A stretch of DNA of 64,000 bases, from NCBI GenBank assembly GCA_017307275.1, contig JAFKFK010000009.1, positions 186,001 through 250,000 on the forward strand. Direction: 5' to 3'. This stretch comes from Alphaproteobacteria bacterium. Its GTDB lineage: Bacteria > Pseudomonadota > Alphaproteobacteria > Reyranellales > Reyranellaceae. The translations under genes were made by a program, and so were the position numbers. The notes under the pieces were generated by a model, which worked only from the letters and a program-made list of their open reading frames with translations, searched no databases and was not told the origin of the DNA. Shown here piece after piece: positions 47,002 through 55,138 of the stretch; position 1 is the stretch's first letter; the number at the start of each line of letters is the position of its first letter.

Positions 47002-47508
47002 GTGGCGGACAAGGACATCCGGGCCCTTTTCCTCGCGCATCGGCGGGAATTGCAGGCCTATCTCACAAACAAGTTGCGCGATGGCGAGACGGCGGCCGAC
47101 CTGACCCAGGAGGCATTCCTGCGCTTCGCCGCGCAGGGCCGCGATGGCGCGGCGGCCATCTCCCAGCCCCGCTCCTATCTTTACCGCACCGCACACAATC
47201 TTGCCGTCGACCACGTCCGTCGTCAGCGCCGCGAACGCACTGAACCGGCGCCGGTTGACGACATGGTCCGGATCGCCGACGACCGCCCAACTCCCGAGCG
47301 TGTCGCCGACGGCCAGAGCAACGTGGCGGCCGTCCGGGACGCCCTGCTGGAACTCCCCGAGCGCACGCGGCAGATCTTCGTCCTGATTCGCATCGAACGG
47401 TTGACCTACGCGGAAGCGGCGGCGCGGCTGAACATCTCCGACAGCTCGGTGCAAAAGCACCTCGCCAAGGCGATCGCGCATGTGATGCAGCGATTGCGCA
47501 ACCGGTAG
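47002..47508 (+). CDS. FecI-type ECF RNA polymerase sigma factor
   Basis: 168 residues from the GTG at 47002; an upstream TTG at 46984 lies inside the Fur-like box and is less likely. Region 2 is LQAYLTNKLRDGETAADLTQEAFLRF, with PRSYLYRTAHNLAVDHVRRQ. Region 4 is LLELPERTRQIFVLIRIERLTYAEAAARL...SDSSVQKHLAKAIAH. It is paired with the FecR-type gene 120 bases downstream and should drive the receptor genes once signalled. Confidence 0.93.
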   Translation: MADKDIRALFLAHRRELQAYLTNKLRDGETAADLTQEAFLRFAAQGRDGAAAISQPRSYLYRTAHNLAVDHVRRQRRERTEPAPVDDMVRIADDRPTPERVADGQSNVAAVRDALLELPERTRQIFVLIRIERLTYAEAAARLNISDSSVQKHLAKAIAHVMQRLRNR

Positions 47509-47628
47509 CGTTCACCGGGAAATTTTCACGCATTCGAATTACCGACGTCGCACCGGCGCGCGTCATATTATCCATAACGGTGCGGCAGAAGCCGCGGACG
47601 TGCAGCGAACCGAGCCAAGGTAGGAAGC

Positions 47629-48609
47629 GTGACCGAGCCGAGCGATCGCCAGGACGAGATCGACGAAACCGCCGCGCTATGGGTCGCCTGTCTCGCCGGC
47701 GGCCGACTCGACGCTGCCGACCGTCGCGCCCTGGAGCAATGGCTGGCCGAAGATGCCGGCCATGCGACTGCATTCGCCGAGGCGCAAGCCGCTCTGGGCC
47801 TGATGGACGAGGTCGCGCGCACGCCAGGCGCACTGCGGGTCGACCTGCCGCCTCCAGCCCCCGTGCAACCCGCCCATCGCTGGCGCGGCTTTGCCGCGCT
47901 CGCTGCCGGCATGACGCTGCTGATCGCCGGAGCACTCCTGTGGACGGGCGATCCGCTTCTCATGATCGTCGCCGATCACCGCACCGCCCCGGCCGAGCGG
48001 CGAACCATCTCTCTGCCGGACGGCAGCGTCGTGGAGCTCGGACCGGCGAGCGCCATCGCGCTTCGCTATGACGACGAGCAGCGACGGGTCGAGCTCCTGT
48101 CCGGCCTTGCCTACTTCACCGCAGCACCCCGCGTCGGGCCGGAGCAGCGACCCTTCGTGGTGACGGCGGCGTCGGGCTCTGCACTAGCCCTCGGGACGCA
48201 GTTCGCTGTCGACCGCCTTGCCGACTCGGTCGAAGTCGTCGTCGTCGAGCATGAGGTCGCCGTGGCCGTAGCGAATCCGGACGGCCAGCCGACGACGGTC
48301 GTGTTGTCTCCCGGCCAGTCCGTGCGCTACGCCGCGGCCGGGCTCGCGGCACCGCTCTCGACGAACCTCGACCAGGCGCTGGCGTGGCGCCGCGATCGAC
48401 TCGTCTTCGACCACGTTCCGCTCGAACATGTCGTGGACGAACTCAACCGCTACCGGCGCGGCAAGATCGTGATTGGCGGATCCGCACTCGCCCAACGACA
48501 AGTGTCGGGCGTATTCGATGCAGCCGACACCGACGCCGCCCTCGCCACAATCGCTCGCGAGCTTGGCGCACGTACCGCGTCGGCGCCGCTGGTAACCCTC
48601 CTCTACTAA
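47629..48609 (+). CDS. FecR-type anti-sigma/signal-transfer protein
   Basis: 326 residues from a GTG with TAGGAAG upstream. The cytoplasmic DUF4880-like N-terminus has EIDETAALWVACLAGG and LEQWLAEDAGHATAFA. A single membrane helix is at ~88-105 (FAALAAGMTLLIAGALLW). The periplasmic FecR domain has ERRTISLPDGSVVELGPASAI and FVVTAASGSALALGTQF. A STN-like end (DHVPLEHVVDELNRYR, then ADTDAALATIARELG) receives the receptor's signal. It controls the ECF sigma factor. Confidence 0.93.
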   Translation: MTEPSDRQDEIDETAALWVACLAGGRLDAADRRALEQWLAEDAGHATAFAEAQAALGLMDEVARTPGALRVDLPPPAPVQPAHRWRGFAALAAGMTLLIAGALLWTGDPLLMIVADHRTAPAERRTISLPDGSVVELGPASAIALRYDDEQRRVELLSGLAYFTAAPRVGPEQRPFVVTAASGSALALGTQFAVDRLADSVEVVVVEHEVAVAVANPDGQPTTVVLSPGQSVRYAAAGLAAPLSTNLDQALAWRRDRLVFDHVPLEHVVDELNRYRRGKIVIGGSALAQRQVSGVFDAADTDAALATIARELGARTASAPLVTLLY

Positions 48610-48708
48610 AAAATTCGCCAAGCGTCTTACCGACTCACCACGTCGCCCGCGTCTCACTGATGGAGTGCGAATGTTCTGCATTCGCGAGGGCGTACGGGGA
48701 GTGTGGGT

Positions 48709-51153
48709 ATGGAGAAACGGGCCAGGCTGCGGAAGGTTCTTCTCGCGGCGACGAGCGGCGTTGCACTGGCGACAAGTCTCGCCGCTGCCGGATCGGCGCT
48801 CGCCCAGGCCGAGCCGATTTCTCCGGCACTCGCTCAAGCCGTAACCACCTACGACATTCCCGCACAAAGTCTCAACACCGCCTTGCTCGCCTTTGCGAGC
48901 CGCGCCGGCATCCAGATCTTCTACGACGTGCAACGCGTGCGCGACCTGCGCAACGCGCCACTGGTCGGCAGCTTCACACCGCAGCAGGCACTGACGCAGC
49001 TCCTGTCGGGAACTGGAATCACCTTCCGCTTCACCGGCGCGAACACCGTCACCCTCGATACGCCGGGGGCTACCGGAACGACGGGAGCCATCGAGCTCAA
49101 CCCCATCCAGGTCCAGGGCAACGCACCGCCGGCCCAGGCCATGATCGGCACGCTCGCACCTGATTATGCCGGCGGACAGGTCGCGCGAGGCGCACAGATC
49201 GGCCTGCTCGGCGAACGGAACTTCATGGATACGCCGTTCAGCCAGACGGCCTATACCGAAACGCTGATCATGAACCAGCAGGCGCGCAGTGTCGCCGACG
49301 TCCTCGAGAACGACCCGTCGGTACGAAGCAACTACGCCGGCATGGCGGGCCTCGACCAGGCGACGATCCGCGGCTTCGATGCATCCGACATCTCGTTCAA
49401 CGGCCTCTACGGCGTCGCGCCCTCGCGCAGTAACGTTGTAGCGATCGAGTCGATCGAGCGGGTCGAGGTGCTCAAAGGCCCGAACGCCATGCTGTTCGGC
49501 ATGGCGCCGCGCGGCAATGTCGGCGGAAACATCAACGTCGTGCCCAAACGCGCCGGCGACACGCCGATCACGCAATTCACAGGCAGCTACATCTCGGATA
49601 CGCAGTTCGGCGCGCATCTCGACGTCGGCCGCCGGTTCGGCAGCGAGAACAGCCTGGGCGTCCGCTTCAATGGCCTCATCCGCGACGGCACGACCCCGGT
49701 CTACGGCCTCTCGGCGTATACCGGCATGGTCGCGCTCGGTATCGACTTCAAGGCCGACTCCTTCCGTGCCTCGGTCGATCTCGGTTATCAGAAACAAAGC
49801 ACCAACCCGACGCGGCGGCCGCTCGCCGTGGCGCCGAACATCCAGGTTCCCACGGCACCCTCGCCGCAATCGAACTGGTCTCAGCCGTGGTCGCGCGCCG
49901 ACCTCAGCGACCTCTACGGCGCGTTCCGTATCGAGGTCGACATCGCATCCAACATCACCGCCTACGTCACAGGCGGCGGCAACAGCCGGCAGGCGAGCTA
50001 TCTCAGCGAGAACCTCACCGTCACCAATACAATCGGCACGGTCACCGGCAGCACGAACATCTCCAACTCGAGCCAGCGCAGCGGCACGATCGAAGGTGGC
50101 CTGCGCGCCCGCGGCAATACCGGCCCGATCCACCACGATTTCGCCGTCGCCGGCAACATGTTCTGGTACCAGCTCGGCAGCAGCAGCCGTACGGCCGCAC
50201 TGCCGGCGTCCAACTTCTACAATCGCAGCTACGCACCCATGCCCTCGACCGCGGGGTTGCCCATGCCACTGGACGCACCAAAGATCCAGACGCAGGAGCT
50301 CCTGAGCATCGGTGTCGCCGACACGATGTCCGTGTTCGACGAGCGTATCCAGCTCACGCTAGGCGCCCGGCAACAGCAGGTCATCGCCAAGAACTACGCG
50401 GTCACCGGGGTCGTCACGTCCGACTACAACCAGAGCGCCTTCTCCCCGATGATCGCCCTGGTCGTGAAGCCTATCGAGAAGCTGTCGATCTACGGCAACT
50501 TCGCCCAGGCTTTGCAGCCTGGCGCCTCGGCGCCGATCGGCGCGACCAATGCCGGACAGATCTTCGCGCCGTACGTCTCGCAGCAGTACGAGATCGGCGT
50601 GAAGCTCAACATGGGCAGCTTCGCCACGACGTTGAGCGCCTTCCAGATCAGCCAGCCCAACGCCATCACCGATCCCTTCACCAACATCTTCAGCGTCGAT
50701 GGCGAGCAGGTGAACCGCGGCCTCGAGTTGATGACGTTCGGCGAGCCGCTGGAAGGGTTTCGGGTGCTGGGTGGCTTCACGTTGCTCGACGCACGCCTCT
50801 CGAAGACGGCTGGCGGTCTGAACCAGGGAAATCGCGCGCCGGGGGTGCCGGACTTCATGCTGAACGTCGGCAGCGAATGGGACGTCCCCTTCCTGAAGGG
50901 GCTCACCCTCACCGGACGCGTGATCTACACCTCGTCGCAATACATCAACAACGCGAACACCCAGTCCGTGCCGGCGTGGACGAGGCTCGATCTCGGCGCG
51001 CGCTACAAGTTCGAGGTCGCGCGCCAGGGCGTGACCGTCCGGGCGAACGTCGAGAACGTCGCCAATGCCGGCTACTGGACCGTCGCCAACGGTACTTCGC
51101 TGGCGCTCTCCAACCCGCGCACCTTCCTGCTCTCCGCAACTCTCGACTTCTGA
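48709..51153 (+). CDS. TonB-dependent receptor with N-terminal signalling (STN) domain
   Basis: 814 residues from the ATG at 48709, with GGGGAG upstream. A signal peptide is cut near ALA at 30-32. An STN domain at ~47-118 (YDIPAQSLNTALLAFASRAGI) contacts FecR. A TonB-box-like LNPIQVQG follows near 130-137. The plug has SVADVLENDPSVRS and VEVLKGPNAMLFG, and the barrel ends in the typical LSATLDF. Of the FpvA/FecA-like siderophore or metal-chelate type; the ligand is unknown. DUF4198 and PepSY genes follow closely. Confidence 0.93.
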   Translation: MEKRARLRKVLLAATSGVALATSLAAAGSALAQAEPISPALAQAVTTYDIPAQSLNTALLAFASRAGIQIFYDVQRVRDLRNAPLVGSFTPQQALTQLLSGTGITFRFTGANTVTLDTPGATGTTGAIELNPIQVQGNAPPAQAMIGTLAPDYAGGQVARGAQIGLLGERNFMDTPFSQTAYTETLIMNQQARSVADVLENDPSVRSNYAGMAGLDQATIRGFDASDISFNGLYGVAPSRSNVVAIESIERVEVLKGPNAMLFGMAPRGNVGGNINVVPKRAGDTPITQFTGSYISDTQFGAHLDVGRRFGSENSLGVRFNGLIRDGTTPVYGLSAYTGMVALGIDFKADSFRASVDLGYQKQSTNPTRRPLAVAPNIQVPTAPSPQSNWSQPWSRADLSDLYGAFRIEVDIASNITAYVTGGGNSRQASYLSENLTVTNTIGTVTGSTNISNSSQRSGTIEGGLRARGNTGPIHHDFAVAGNMFWYQLGSSSRTAALPASNFYNRSYAPMPSTAGLPMPLDAPKIQTQELLSIGVADTMSVFDERIQLTLGARQQQVIAKNYAVTGVVTSDYNQSAFSPMIALVVKPIEKLSIYGNFAQALQPGASAPIGATNAGQIFAPYVSQQYEIGVKLNMGSFATTLSAFQISQPNAITDPFTNIFSVDGEQVNRGLELMTFGEPLEGFRVLGGFTLLDARLSKTAGGLNQGNRAPGVPDFMLNVGSEWDVPFLKGLTLTGRVIYTSSQYINNANTQSVPAWTRLDLGARYKFEVARQGVTVRANVENVANAGYWTVANGTSLALSNPRTFLLSATLDF

Positions 51154-51162
51154 GGTCTGATC

Positions 51163-51897
51163 ATGCGATCCGCAGCCGCCGCCGCGCTATACGCCATAAC
51201 CTTCTCCGCTCTACTCGCCGCCGCCCCGGCCGCCGGACATCAAATCTGGCTGGAGCAGAGCGACGGCAACGCGGCGATCTACTACGGCGAGCTCCAGAAC
51301 AATCTGCGCGAGGCTTCGCCCGGCGAACTCGACGACGTGCAACCGACTGCACGCCTTCTCACGCCGACCGGCGAGCGGCCCCTCACCGCGAAGAAGAGCG
51401 CGACAGGCTTTACGTTGTCCGGCCGCACCGGCACCGGCGAAAGCCTCGTTGCAGAGGATCAACGGCTGCCGGTCTACAATCGCAAGGTCGGCGACAAGGT
51501 CATCAAGACGGCACCAACCCTCGCGGCCCGCCATGTCACCGACTTTGCCGTCCGCGAACCCGTGCTCGCCCTCGACATCGTGCCGATGGGGCGGCCGGGC
51601 CTGTTCCGGCTCACCTTCAAGGGCAAGCCGCTGGCCAAGGCGCGCATCGACGTCGTTCCCGAATCAGGCTGGATGCGGCTTCTGCGAACCGACGAGCAGG
51701 GCATGCTGGACACCAATCTTCCGTGGCCTGGCCTCTACTACGTGAAGGCGATCCATCACGATCCCGCACCGGGCGAGCGCGGCGGCGTGCCCTACGAGGC
51801 TGCCTCCTACACCACGACGCTTTCCTTCGTCGTGAAGGATGGCATCGCGCCCCCGCCCCTGCCGCCGCTCACCCCCCTTGCAAAGCCGGCAAACTAG
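51163..51897 (+). CDS. Exported DUF4198-family protein
   Basis: 244 residues, starting 9 bases after the receptor stop. A signal peptide (LYAITFSALLAAAPAAG) is cut near AAG. The mature protein begins HQIWLEQSDGNAAIYYGEL and later has GLFRLTFKGKPLAKARIDVV and DTNLPWPGLYYVKAIHHD. DUF4198 proteins are periplasmic and are linked to nickel or iron uptake operons; the biochemical role is unknown. The mature N-terminal His may bind metal. A Pro-rich C-terminus ends the protein. Confidence 0.85.
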   Translation: MRSAAAAALYAITFSALLAAAPAAGHQIWLEQSDGNAAIYYGELQNNLREASPGELDDVQPTARLLTPTGERPLTAKKSATGFTLSGRTGTGESLVAEDQRLPVYNRKVGDKVIKTAPTLAARHVTDFAVREPVLALDIVPMGRPGLFRLTFKGKPLAKARIDVVPESGWMRLLRTDEQGMLDTNLPWPGLYYVKAIHHDPAPGERGGVPYEAASYTTTLSFVVKDGIAPPPLPPLTPLAKPAN

Positions 51898-51926
51898 CCC
51901 TCGTCGCACGCGCCGCCACGAGGCTA

Positions 51927-53459
51927 ATGATGGGTCCGACCTTCCGGGCCTCGATGACACTGCTACACAGCTGGGCCGGTGTGATCGTGGGCTCGCTGCT
52001 GTTCGCCATCTTCTGGATGGGCACGCTTTCGGTGTTCGATCGGGAGATTGACCGATGGATGATGCCGGCGACGCGCTCGCTGCCCGCAACGACCAAGGCC
52101 GATCTCGATGTTCTGTGGAAAGTACAGGGTCCGGCCCACGGCTCGTCGGAGTGGTCCGTAACCCAGCCGACCGAGCGGACCCCCATGGCACGAATCCGTC
52201 AGCGGGGATCCGACGGCAAGGTGCGAGAGAGCTGGCATCATCCGCAGACGGGCCAGACGCTGCCCGAGGGCGAGACCTTCGGCGGATCGCAGTTCCTCTA
52301 CCCGTTCCACTACAACCTGCATCTCAAGGCCTACGACATCGGGTCGTGGCTGGTCGGCTTTGCCGGCATGACGATGCTCGCAATGCTGGTATCGGGCGTC
52401 GTCATCCATCGGAAGATCTTCGCCGACTTCTTCACCCTGAAGCCAGGCCGTCAGCCGCGACGCCTTCTGCTTGAGTTCCACACCGTCGCCGGTGTCGCCG
52501 CCCTGCCCTTCCATGTCCTGATCACGCTGTCGGGTCTCGTCATCTTCTTCGCGATCTATTTTCCGGCCACCGAGAAGATCGTCTACGGCGACACGAAGCC
52601 GACCTTCGCCGCGGAATCCCAGGGCCTGGGCGACTATGCGCGGGGACGGGCCAACAGGCCCGCCACCTCGCAATCGCTCAACAAGCTCTACGACGATGCA
52701 CGCCGGCACTGGGGCGACGGGCCGTTCTTCATCCGCGTCCGGCACCCCGGCGACGCCAATGCCTTCGTCGAGATGCGGCGTGCCTTCGACTCCGAGGTAC
52801 GGCTGAACCGCGATGCGCTCTACTTCGATGCGGTGACCGGCCGTCTCCTGCACGAATTCACCACGCAGCCGGTCGTCACGGCGCAGCGCTTCATCGCGGG
52901 GCTGCATTCGATACGCTTCCGCCATTGGAGCCTGCGTTGGCTCTACTTCGCGTTGGGCCTCGCAGGCTGCACGACCATTGCGACAGGCTTCATGTTCTGG
53001 GTCGAGAGCCGGCGTCGCCGCCACGAAGCGGAAAGGCTCGCCGGAGCGCGTGTGGTCGAAGCCCTGTCTGTCGGGTCGGTCACCGGCATCGTCGTGGCGA
53101 CTCTCGCGTTCCTCGTCGCGAACAGGCTGCTGCCATCAGGCGTCAGCCTGCTCGGCGAAACACGCGCCGCGCTCGAAGTCTGGTGCTTCTACATCGCCTG
53201 GCTGCTTGCCTTCAGCCATGCGTGGTCGCGGCAGGGCCGCGCCTGGATGGAGCAATGCCTGGCAATTGCCATGCTCGCCGCTGCCGCCGTCACCCTGAAC
53301 TGGGCCACGACCGGCGACCATCTCGCCCGCAGCCTCACCGATCGCTCTCTGTGGGCGATCGGCGGCATGGACGTGACACTGCTGGCCGGAGCGGCTGCGG
53401 CCGGCGCTGCCGCTCTTGGCCTGCAACGTCGTCGGGCCCGACGCCTGCAGCCGGTCTAG
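51927..53459 (+). CDS. PepSY-domain membrane protein (PiuB/FoxB-type iron reductase-like)
   Basis: 510 residues from the ATG at 51927 (a second ATG follows directly). A first membrane helix (SWAGVIVGSLLFAIFWMGTLS) is followed by a large periplasmic part and further helices near 145, 200, 345, 380, 430 and 470. PepSY-type features include LLLEFHTVAGVAALPFHVLI, ADFFTLKPGRQPRR and LLHEFTTQP with LHSIRFRHWSLRWLYF. Conserved histidines in the helices could bind haem or metal for ferric-chelate reduction. It is the last gene of the FecIR-receptor run; the stop is 7 bases from a convergent gene. Confidence 0.88.
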   Translation: MMGPTFRASMTLLHSWAGVIVGSLLFAIFWMGTLSVFDREIDRWMMPATRSLPATTKADLDVLWKVQGPAHGSSEWSVTQPTERTPMARIRQRGSDGKVRESWHHPQTGQTLPEGETFGGSQFLYPFHYNLHLKAYDIGSWLVGFAGMTMLAMLVSGVVIHRKIFADFFTLKPGRQPRRLLLEFHTVAGVAALPFHVLITLSGLVIFFAIYFPATEKIVYGDTKPTFAAESQGLGDYARGRANRPATSQSLNKLYDDARRHWGDGPFFIRVRHPGDANAFVEMRRAFDSEVRLNRDALYFDAVTGRLLHEFTTQPVVTAQRFIAGLHSIRFRHWSLRWLYFALGLAGCTTIATGFMFWVESRRRRHEAERLAGARVVEALSVGSVTGIVVATLAFLVANRLLPSGVSLLGETRAALEVWCFYIAWLLAFSHAWSRQGRAWMEQCLAIAMLAAAAVTLNWATTGDHLARSLTDRSLWAIGGMDVTLLAGAAAAGAAALGLQRRRARRLQPV

Positions 53460-53466
53460 CGGAGGG

Positions 53467-54051
53467 CTATGCCGCCTTCGCGAGCGGCTCGTCACGCCAC
53501 CGTTGCGCAGCCTCGGCAACGCGCCGGCCGAGCGCTTCGAAGGTTTTGAAGTCGCTTGCGGCGATGCCTTCGACACCCTGGTCGGCGTTGGCCTGTCCCA
53601 TCGCACCGATCGACGCGCCGAGGCGATTCAGGTCCGCGATCGAGCCCGTCGAACTGTTGTTACCGGGCGGCAGGCCGAGGCCAATCCACACCATGCCGTG
53701 CTGAACGGCCAGGGTGAGAAGCTGATAGAGCGTGTTGTGCTTATCGCCGTTCCACGAGGCCGAAACGGTGAAGCCTGCGGCGAGCTTGTTGCTCCAAGCG
53801 CCCTGCATCCAGCGGCTCGACGTCCAGTCCTTGAACTTCGCGAACTCGGCCGAGAGGCCGCCCATGTAGGTCGGGCTGCCGAAGATGATCGCGTCGGCGG
53901 CATCCAGCTCGGCCGCGCGGGCCTCCGCGTCGGCGACCGGAATGAGGTTGGCAGTGCTGCCGGGAACGGTTCGAACACCGGCGGCGACGGCCTCCGCCAG
54001 TGCCTGGGTGTGGCCGAAGCCGGAGTGATAGACGATGGCGACACTGGTCAT
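53467..54051 (-). CDS. Flavodoxin-like / WrbA-type NAD(P)H:quinone oxidoreductase
   Basis: 194 residues from the ATG at 54051, with TTGGAG upstream. The FMN site has AIVYHSGFGHTQALAEAV at the start, IIFGSPTYMGGLSAEFA near 62 and TVSASWNGDK near 95. This is typical of flavodoxin-fold quinone reductases. It would reduce quinones by two electrons and limit redox stress. It is divergent from an HxlR-type regulator, a common pairing. Confidence 0.92.
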   Translation of the reverse strand: MTSVAIVYHSGFGHTQALAEAVAAGVRTVPGSTANLIPVADAEARAAELDAADAIIFGSPTYMGGLSAEFAKFKDWTSSRWMQGAWSNKLAAGFTVSASWNGDKHNTLYQLLTLAVQHGMVWIGLGLPPGNNSSTGSIADLNRLGASIGAMGQANADQGVEGIAASDFKTFEALGRRVAEAAQRWRDEPLAKAA

Positions 54052-54199
54052 GACGATCTCCAATCCTTTGATTTAACTGAAGAAAACGTACACATGTTCC
54101 TTCAATTAAGTTGATTTCACAAAGTGACTGGAAACATCCGGGAGGCGGACTATATCTTCACCAGTAGGTACCAATTCGTAACCTTGGGAATATTTTCCG
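54052..54199. promoter_or_regulatory. Divergent promoter region between flavodoxin-like and HxlR genes
   Basis: This 148-base gap is AT-richer than its surroundings. It contains the dyad TCAA-TTAAG-TTGA near 54101-54113 and the GTAGGTACC segment near 54166-54174, which resemble known HxlR/YodB-type targets. Exact -35/-10 boxes for either gene are not clear. Autoregulation and control of the reductase by the HxlR protein are inferred. Confidence 0.35.
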
Positions 54200-54619
54200 A
54201 TGACCACACCAGCCAGCCACGCACCTGCCGCCAGCGTTCCTGCCGCGAAGGCCAAGGAGAGCGTGACCTGTCCCATGGACTTCATCCTGCGCATGCTGAT
54301 GGGGCCTTGGACGACGTACATCCTCTACAATCTGCGCACCCACGGCCCGCAGCGCTTCGGCGAACTGAAGCGGCGTGTTGCCGGCATCTCCGCGAAGATG
54401 CTGACGGAGCGCCTGCGTACGCTCGAAGGCGCCTCTCTGGTGAAACGCGACTACGAAGCGACGATCCCGCCTAAGGTCACCTATTCGCTGACCCAACGCG
54501 GGCACGAGCTCGACGACGTCATGGGTCGCCTCGCCGAGATCGGTACGCGTTGGGAGTCCGAGGACGCCACCAACCGGGCGCTGCGCGCCGCCGCCACGGA
54601 ATTGAAGGCCGCCGAGTAA
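54200..54619 (+). CDS. HxlR-family winged-helix regulator
   Basis: 139 residues. The HxlR core begins SVTCPMDFILRMLMGPWTTYIL (a Cys near residue 24 in the position used for redox or electrophile sensing), then GPQRFGELKRRVAGISAKMLTERLRTLE and YSLTQRGHELDDVM. An Ala-rich 20-residue N-terminal extension precedes it. It is divergent from the flavodoxin-like reductase and is its likely regulator. Confidence 0.92.
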   Translation: MTTPASHAPAASVPAAKAKESVTCPMDFILRMLMGPWTTYILYNLRTHGPQRFGELKRRVAGISAKMLTERLRTLEGASLVKRDYEATIPPKVTYSLTQRGHELDDVMGRLAEIGTRWESEDATNRALRAAATELKAAE

Positions 54620-54652
54620 TCTGCGGTTCAGCACTGTTCTAAAGTAAATCCG

Positions 54653-55135
54653 ATGACCTGCGACGTGCTGGTCATCGGCCATGACCTCCACGCTCTCGTC
54701 GCGACGATGACTGCTGGCGGGTGCCTTCTGCCCGGTCGCGAAATCCGCCGCGTCGTGCGTCGCGGCCGGTCGATCTCCGCTATTGCCCTCGACGGTGGCG
54801 AGATCGGTGCCCGCTTTTTCGTCAACGCTTCTGCACGCCTCTCATCTGCCGACGCGCGGATCTTCGAACCAATTGCCGACCGCGAGTACATCGACACGAT
54901 TGCGGTCACCGCGGCATCGGGTAGGCGATACGCCCTGCCCTATCGCGCGGCGCTGGTGCCGGGCATCGACAATGCACTCATCATCCCGCGCAACCTGCCA
55001 CCTGCCTTGGCGCTCGCTGCCGCCCACGCCATCGGCACGGCAGCGGCCCTGCTTGCTCGCACAGGACAGCCGGCCCAACAGCTCGATTCCGCAACCTTGC
55101 GCGAAAGGCTGCGGGCGGACGGTGCGCGCCTCTAG
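54653..55135 (+). CDS. Miniature FAD-dependent oxidoreductase-like protein (possibly degenerate)
   Basis: 160 residues, far shorter than the FAD-oxidoreductase family (400-500). The start (CDVLVIGHDLHALVAT) resembles a FAD Rossmann start, but the GxGxxG glycines are largely missing. A middle segment, ISAIALDGGEIGARFFVNASA, matches the redox-linker strand of such enzymes. The end, YALPYRAALVPGIDNALIIPRNLPPALALAAAHAIGTAAALLA, matches their C-terminal half in compressed form. The large central substrate domain is absent. It could be a decayed gene, though it is open and codon usage looks normal. Confidence 0.55.
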   Translation: MTCDVLVIGHDLHALVATMTAGGCLLPGREIRRVVRRGRSISAIALDGGEIGARFFVNASARLSSADARIFEPIADREYIDTIAVTAASGRRYALPYRAALVPGIDNALIIPRNLPPALALAAAHAIGTAAALLARTGQPAQQLDSATLRERLRADGARL

Positions 55136-55138
55136 GCG

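Noticed and set aside
49887..51926. A 1190-codon open frame that includes the second half of the TonB receptor gene before the PepSY gene
   Set aside because: Only the part from 51927 has family character (PepSY). The earlier part is Arg-rich shadow translation of the receptor and DUF4198 genes.
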